Part shown: piece after piece, positions 6,981-8,234 of the stretch
Layout: every line of letters begins with the position of its first letter
How positions within the stretch are numbered: position 1 is the stretch's first letter
Assembly: GCA_964356295.1 (NCBI GenBank)
Contig: CAYHHE010000101.1
Coordinates: forward strand, 1 to 8,234
From: CAVQGZ01 sp964356295
GTDB lineage: Bacteria; Actinomycetota; Actinomycetes; Jiangellales; Jiangellaceae
Length of the DNA stretch: 8,234 nucleotides
Direction: 5' to 3'
Made by a program: the position numbers and the translations under genes
Notes under the pieces: model-generated
What the model saw: only the letters and a program-made list of their open reading frames with translations
The model's database searches: none
Told to the model about the DNA's origin: nothing

Positions 6981-7949
6981 TCACCCCAGCAGGTCACGCA
7001 CCCGATGGCCCTGCCGCAGGGTCTGGCTGACCGATGCCAGCACCTGGCGGGCGATCGCCGGGCGACGCGAGGCGTCCAGGCCCGCCCCGGCCATCACCCG
7101 ACGGGCGGCCCGCTCCGGGTGCAGCACGAGCACCGGCGTACCGGATCGGGTGATGCGGCGCACCTCCACGGCGAGCTGACCGCGCGCCGCGCTGCGCCAG
7201 ACGTGGTCACGGCTGGGGTGCAGGCGGTCGCTGGTCGACATCGGAGCGCTCACGATGACCGCGTCGAGGCCCTGCCCTGCCAGCAGGTCGGCGTTGCACA
7301 GCGAATGGGCGCCTCCGTCCACGTAGCGCTCGTCGCCGATCCACACCGGTGAGAAGTACCCGGGGATGGCGCACGAGGCGGCCACGGCGGCACCCACCGA
7401 CACCGCGTCACCGCGCAGATCGTCCCTGCCGAACACGACACGACGCCCATCGGACAGGCGCAGGGCACAGATCCACAGGGCCTGCTGCGGCCAGGCGTCG
7501 AACACGCCCTCGAACGGGGCCCGCACATCCTCGGTCGGTATCCGTCCCGCAGGCAGCGCCGCCGACAGCACCCCTCCCGGGCGGGCGGACCAGGGTCGGC
7601 GAGCCGCTCGCCGTAGCAGCTCAGGGGACGCCGGTGCCCACCGGCGCGACTGCTCACGCGCCCGGTCACCGGTGGGTGCCGTCAGGACCGGGGGCATCCC
7701 CCGGACGACGCGCTCACCCTCCTCCGAGAGCCGTTGCCGGGTCATCCGCGCGACGAAGTCGTCCGGCGGGAAGCCCGCCCGCAGCAGGGCGCCGGACGTC
7801 GACCCGGCAGAGGTGCCCACCACGATCGTCGCCTCGCGCGCGTCCCAGCCCCACTCCCGCCACAGTGCGGTGAGCACGCCTGCGTGGAATGCGGTACCGG
7901 CCAGGCCGCCGCTGCCGAGGACGAGGCCGATGCCGATGCCGCGGGTCAC
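6981..7949 (-). CDS. Patatin-like phospholipase / esterase
   Basis: With the GTG at 7949 this is a 322-residue patatin-fold acyl hydrolase using a Ser-Asp dyad. GLVLGSGGLAG (8-18) is the oxyanion-hole loop, GTSAGS (45-50) the nucleophile elbow with Ser47, and YVDGGAHS (209-216) supplies the catalytic Asp211. CAIPGYFSPV (193-202) is a typical preceding conserved strand. Length and motif order fit the RssA-type bacterial patatins; the substrate (phospholipid, lysolipid or neutral lipid) is unknown. No signal peptide or membrane span is seen. The frame is open to a GTG at 8057, but that codon lies in the loop of the hairpin at 8035-8081, and the 36 extra residues are Arg-rich with no resemblance to the family. 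GTG 7949 has GAAGG five bases upstream and starts just before the first patatin strand, so it is preferred. It lies downstream of the repeat protein on the same strand. Confidence 0.93.
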   Translation of the reverse strand: MTRGIGIGLVLGSGGLAGTAFHAGVLTALWREWGWDAREATIVVGTSAGSTSGALLRAGFPPDDFVARMTRQRLSEEGERVVRGMPPVLTAPTGDRAREQSRRWAPASPELLRRAARRPWSARPGGVLSAALPAGRIPTEDVRAPFEGVFDAWPQQALWICALRLSDGRRVVFGRDDLRGDAVSVGAAVAASCAIPGYFSPVWIGDERYVDGGAHSLCNADLLAGQGLDAVIVSAPMSTSDRLHPSRDHVWRSAARGQLAVEVRRITRSGTPVLVLHPERAARRVMAGAGLDASRRPAIARQVLASVSQTLRQGHRVRDLLG

Positions 7950-8005
7950 AACCGCCTTCGCCAGGACGCAGGCGTGGTGCCGCCACCTGTTGCCACTCTG
8001 ATGAG

Positions 8006-8024
8006 GCGAGCCTACGCGGCTCGC
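8006..8024. promoter_or_regulatory. Inverted repeat upstream of the patatin gene
   Basis: GCGAGCC (8006-8012) and GGCTCGC (8018-8024) are perfect 7-bp arms around a 5-base loop. It lies 57 bp upstream of the preferred patatin start and beyond the terminator-like hairpin at 8035-8081, so it could be an operator or a leader hairpin for that gene. It could also be a second terminator stem for the gene to the right. Confidence 0.35.
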
Positions 8025-8034
8025 ACCGCCGACA

Positions 8035-8081
8035 TGGGCCCGGCGGCTGCGCCTCACCCCCGGGCGCTTCCGCCGGGCCCA
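8035..8081 (-). terminator. Strong hairpin after the repeat-protein gene, probable terminator
   Basis: TGGGCCCGGCGG (8035-8046) and CCGCCGGGCCCA (8070-8081) are perfect 12-bp arms. After a 2x2 internal mismatch, GCGCC (8049-8053) pairs with GGCGC (8063-8067) around a 9-base loop. It begins 12 bases past the stop codon of the repeat-protein gene at 8094, a usual terminator position. There is no U-tract, which is common for actinobacterial terminators. It separates that gene from the patatin gene. Confidence 0.65.
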
Positions 8082-8093
8082 CCGAGGCCACCC

Positions 8094-8234
8094 CTACTGG
8101 GTCGGCACCGCGGCGAACCCTCCTGGCGCCTGCGCCAGGTGCTCCCGCGCCAGGCTGTACTCGTTCGTGAACGGACCCGGCACCGCGGCGAACCCACCCG
8201 GCGCCTGCGCCAAGTGCTCCCGCGCCAGGCTGTA
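8094..8234 (-). CDS. C-terminal end of a 25-residue tandem-repeat protein (partial, 5' end beyond window)
   Basis: Reading the minus strand from the right edge gives 46 residues followed by TAG (8094-8096). They comprise one full 25-residue repeat and most of a second: YSLAREHLAQAPGGFAAVP (1-19), then GPFTNE (20-25), then YSLAREHLAQAPGGFAAVP again (26-44), then the terminal TQ. The two 19-codon blocks differ at three bases, all silent (CTG/TTG Leu, CCA/CCG Pro, GGA/GGT Gly), which argues that the frame is real and translated. Each unit looks like a short helix (YSLAREHLAQ) followed by a Pro/Gly-rich turn. I do not recognise the family, and the rest of the gene, including its start and any signal peptide, lies outside the window. 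A terminator-like hairpin follows it, and the patatin gene lies downstream on the same strand. Confidence 0.7.
   Translation of the reverse strand, partial: YSLAREHLAQAPGGFAAVPGPFTNEYSLAREHLAQAPGGFAAVPTQ
8103..8234. repeat. 75-bp-period direct repeat inside the repeat-protein gene
   Basis: The 57-bp blocks 8103-8159 and 8178-8234 match at 54 of 57 positions, with an 18-bp spacer (8160-8177). The 75-bp period equals 25 codons. The array probably continues past the right edge, since the second block ends exactly at the window boundary. Confidence 0.9.

Noticed and set aside
8103..8234. Direct repeats at the right edge as a CRISPR array or attachment site
   Set aside because: The 57-bp blocks with an 18-bp spacer form an in-frame 25-codon period with only silent differences, so coding repeats explain them.

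Overview
This window is very GC-rich, with G or C at most third codon positions and GTG starts. It carries actinobacterial-type genes: a bifunctional PutA without a DNA-binding N-terminus, a WS/DGAT-type acyltransferase and a patatin-like esterase. It is most likely chromosomal DNA from a high-GC member of the Actinomycetota; the genus cannot be read from the sequence. I see no tRNA or rRNA gene, CRISPR array, insertion sequence or phage gene.

Layout from left to right. (1) 1-752, minus: the 5' two thirds of a divergent serine hydroxymethyltransferase-like PLP enzyme, cut by the left edge just before its expected catalytic lysine. (2) 753-911: a divergent intergenic region dominated by a 48-bp dyad, probably an operator. 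(3) 912-4304, plus: putA, the two-step proline-to-glutamate enzyme. (4) 4305-4381: a convergent gap with a long hairpin. (5) 4382-5359, minus: an alpha/beta hydrolase. (6) 5360-5392: a 33-bp divergent gap whose small palindrome supplies a Shine-Dalgarno sequence to both flanking genes. (7) 5393-6952, plus: a WS/DGAT-family acyltransferase. (8) 6953-6980: a convergent gap with a GC-only hairpin. (9) 6981-7949, minus: a patatin-like phospholipase/esterase. (10) 7950-8093: a gap with two hairpins. (11) 8094-8234, minus: the C-terminal 46 codons of a protein built from 25-residue repeats, cut by the right edge.

The left part is amino-acid metabolism: proline catabolism divergent from an SHMT-like enzyme, possibly sharing one operator. 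The right part gathers three acyl/lipid-type enzymes (alpha/beta hydrolase, acyltransferase, patatin). They could form a small neutral-lipid synthesis and turnover set, but this rests on proximity and family only. Gene order alternates strand, so most genes look like single transcription units, and every intergenic gap carries an inverted repeat.

I do not see strong evidence for a wholly new system. The items most worth a second look are the dyad at 813-860, the repeat protein at the right edge (two repeat copies differing only by silent changes), and the shared palindromic ribosome-binding region at 5369-5385.
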